Source of the DNA: Clostridiales bacterium
GTDB lineage: Bacteria > Bacillota_A > Clostridia > Christensenellales > Aristaeellaceae
Assembly: GCA_012514855.1 (NCBI GenBank)
Contig: JAAYZL010000168.1
Span: forward strand, 1-5,386
DNA length: 5,386 nucleotides
Direction: 5' to 3'
In this document: in pieces, positions 4,471 to 5,386 of the stretch
How positions within the stretch are numbered: position 1 is the first letter of the stretch
Layout: every line of letters begins with the position of its first letter
Translations under genes and position numbers: made by a program
Notes under the pieces: generated by a model
Seen by the model: only the letters and a program-made list of their open reading frames with translations
Databases searched by the model: none
What the model was told of the DNA's origin: nothing

Positions 4471-5386
4471 GTGTTCAAACTGCAGTCGGAATATAGGCCC
4501 ACCGGAGACCAGCCCGACGCGATCGCGGCGCTGACCGAGGGCGTAAAGCGCGGGCTCAAGCACCAGGTGCTGCTAGGCGTCACGGGCTCGGGCAAGACCT
4601 TCACGATGGCGAACATCATCCGAAACCTGAACCGCCCGGCGCTCGTCATCGCGCACAACAAGACGCTCGCGGCGCAGCTCGCCGGCGAGTTCCGCGAGTT
4701 CTTCCCCGAGAACGCGGTCGGTTACTTTGTAAGCTATTACGACTACTACCAGCCGGAGGCGTACATCCCGTCGACCGACACGTTCATCGAAAAGGACGCG
4801 TCGATCAACGACGAGATCGACCGCATGCGCCACAGCGCGACCGCGTGGCTGGCCGAGCGGCGCGACGTGGTGATCGTCGCGTCGGTGAGCTGCATCTACG
4901 GCCTCGGCGACCCGGAGGAGTACGAGGGTCTGTCGGTGTCGCTGCGCGAGGGCATGCGCATCGACCGCGACGAGCTTTTGCGCCGGCTGGTCGAGATTCA
5001 GTACACGCGCAACGACTTCGAGCAGGAGCGCGGCAGCTTCCGCGTGCGCGGCGACATCGTCGAGGTCATCCCCGCGGCGTCGAGCGAAAAGGCGCTGCGC
5101 ATCGAGCTGTTCGGCGACGAGATCGAGCGCATCTCGGAGGTGGACGTCGTCACCGGCGCGGTCATTTCCCACCTCGCGCACGTGATGATCTTCCCCGCCT
5201 CGCACTACGCGACCTCCCGCGACAAGCTCGAACGGTGCATCGAGGTGATCGAGCACGATCTGGCCGACCGGCTTTCGGAGTTCAACGCCGAGGGGAAACT
5301 GCTGGAAGCCCAGCGGCTCGAGCAGCGCACGCGCTACGACGTCGAGATGCTGCGCGAGATCGGCTACTGCTCCGGCATCGAGAACT
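4471..5386 (+). CDS. uvrB: Excinuclease ABC subunit B, 5' part (runs off right edge)
   Basis: Damage-verifying helicase-like subunit of nucleotide excision repair. It is loaded by UvrA, opens the DNA at the lesion and recruits UvrC for incision, in the cytoplasm. The window holds 305 residues of a usual 660-700. Visible parts are the N-terminal [14 protein letters not shown] signature, Walker A GVTGSGKT (36-43), the HNKTLAAQL helicase motif (62-70), the beta-hairpin region [17 protein letters not shown] (89-105) that clamps [13 protein letters not shown] (139-148), and the UvrA-binding domain 2 with QYTRNDFE and FRVRGD. Domain 1b, the later helicase motifs, domain 3 and the C-terminal UVR motif lie beyond the edge. 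The GTG start has AAGGAGG (4457-4463) 7 nt upstream; the in-frame ATG at 4435 overlaps the -10 box and is excluded. The frame is unbroken. uvrA or uvrC might follow outside the window. Confidence 0.98.
   Translation, partial: MFKLQSEYRPTGDQPDAIAALTEGVKRGLKHQVLLGVTGSGKTFTMANIIRNLNRPALVIAHNKTLAAQLAGEFREFFPENAVGYFVSYYDYYQPEAYIPSTDTFIEKDASINDEIDRMRHSATAWLAERRDVVIVASVSCIYGLGDPEEYEGLSVSLREGMRIDRDELLRRLVEIQYTRNDFEQERGSFRVRGDIVEVIPAASSEKALRIELFGDEIERISEVDVVTGAVISHLAHVMIFPASHYATSRDKLERCIEVIEHDLADRLSEFNAEGKLLEAQRLEQRTRYDVEMLREIGYCSGIEN

Noticed and set aside
4573..5256. A 227-codon open frame on the minus strand within uvrB
   Set aside because: It is an antisense shadow of a strongly conserved gene in GC-rich codon usage, with low-complexity Arg/Val/Asp-rich content and no recognisable domain.

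Overview
The window is bacterial chromosomal DNA. It is GC-rich inside genes, with short AT-rich promoter gaps. The UvrB sequence, the near-perfect Shine-Dalgarno (SD) sites and the TGn-extended -10 promoters are most compatible with a high-GC member of Clostridia (Bacillota). This is an inference from protein flavour, not a proven placement. One mild counter-sign is that the substrate-binding protein at the left edge has a type I signal peptide without a lipobox cysteine.

Layout from left to right: (1) the 5' part of a sugar/autoinducer-2-type ABC transporter substrate-binding protein on the minus strand, with a clear promoter and a hairpin-rich leader; (2) divergently, a complete 202-residue D-alanyl-D-alanine dipeptidase of the VanX type with every known catalytic residue in place, under its own promoter; (3) convergent with it and overlapping its 3' end by 50 bp, a 570-residue membrane diguanylate cyclase on the minus strand (one N-terminal membrane helix, an extracytoplasmic sensor region, about seven membrane helices, a GGDEF domain); (4) directly upstream of the cyclase, the wreck of a 5'-nucleotidase / 2',3'-cyclic-nucleotide phosphodiesterase gene, with an intact front end but large internal losses and several frame changes; (5) a small orphan nucleotidyltransferase on the minus strand; (6) divergently, the first 305 codons of uvrB, running off the right edge.

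Functional reading: the nucleotidase remnant and the cyclase look like a former two-gene operon, because the remnant's terminal stop codon overlaps the cyclase ribosome binding site. The nucleotidyltransferase lies 64 bp upstream on the same strand with no visible terminator, so it may read into them. The vanX gene has no vanH, vanA or vanRS next to it here, so it is an orphan dipeptidase; a role in D-Ala-D-Ala turnover or dipeptide use is as likely as glycopeptide resistance. The transporter, the cyclase and uvrB show no obvious shared pathway.

I see no CRISPR array, tRNA, rRNA, insertion sequence or phage gene. Nothing amounts to a convincing new system. The most interesting points are the decayed nucleotidase upstream of an intact cyclase, the cyclase/vanX 3' overlap, the complete orphan VanX, and the uniform extended -10 promoters.
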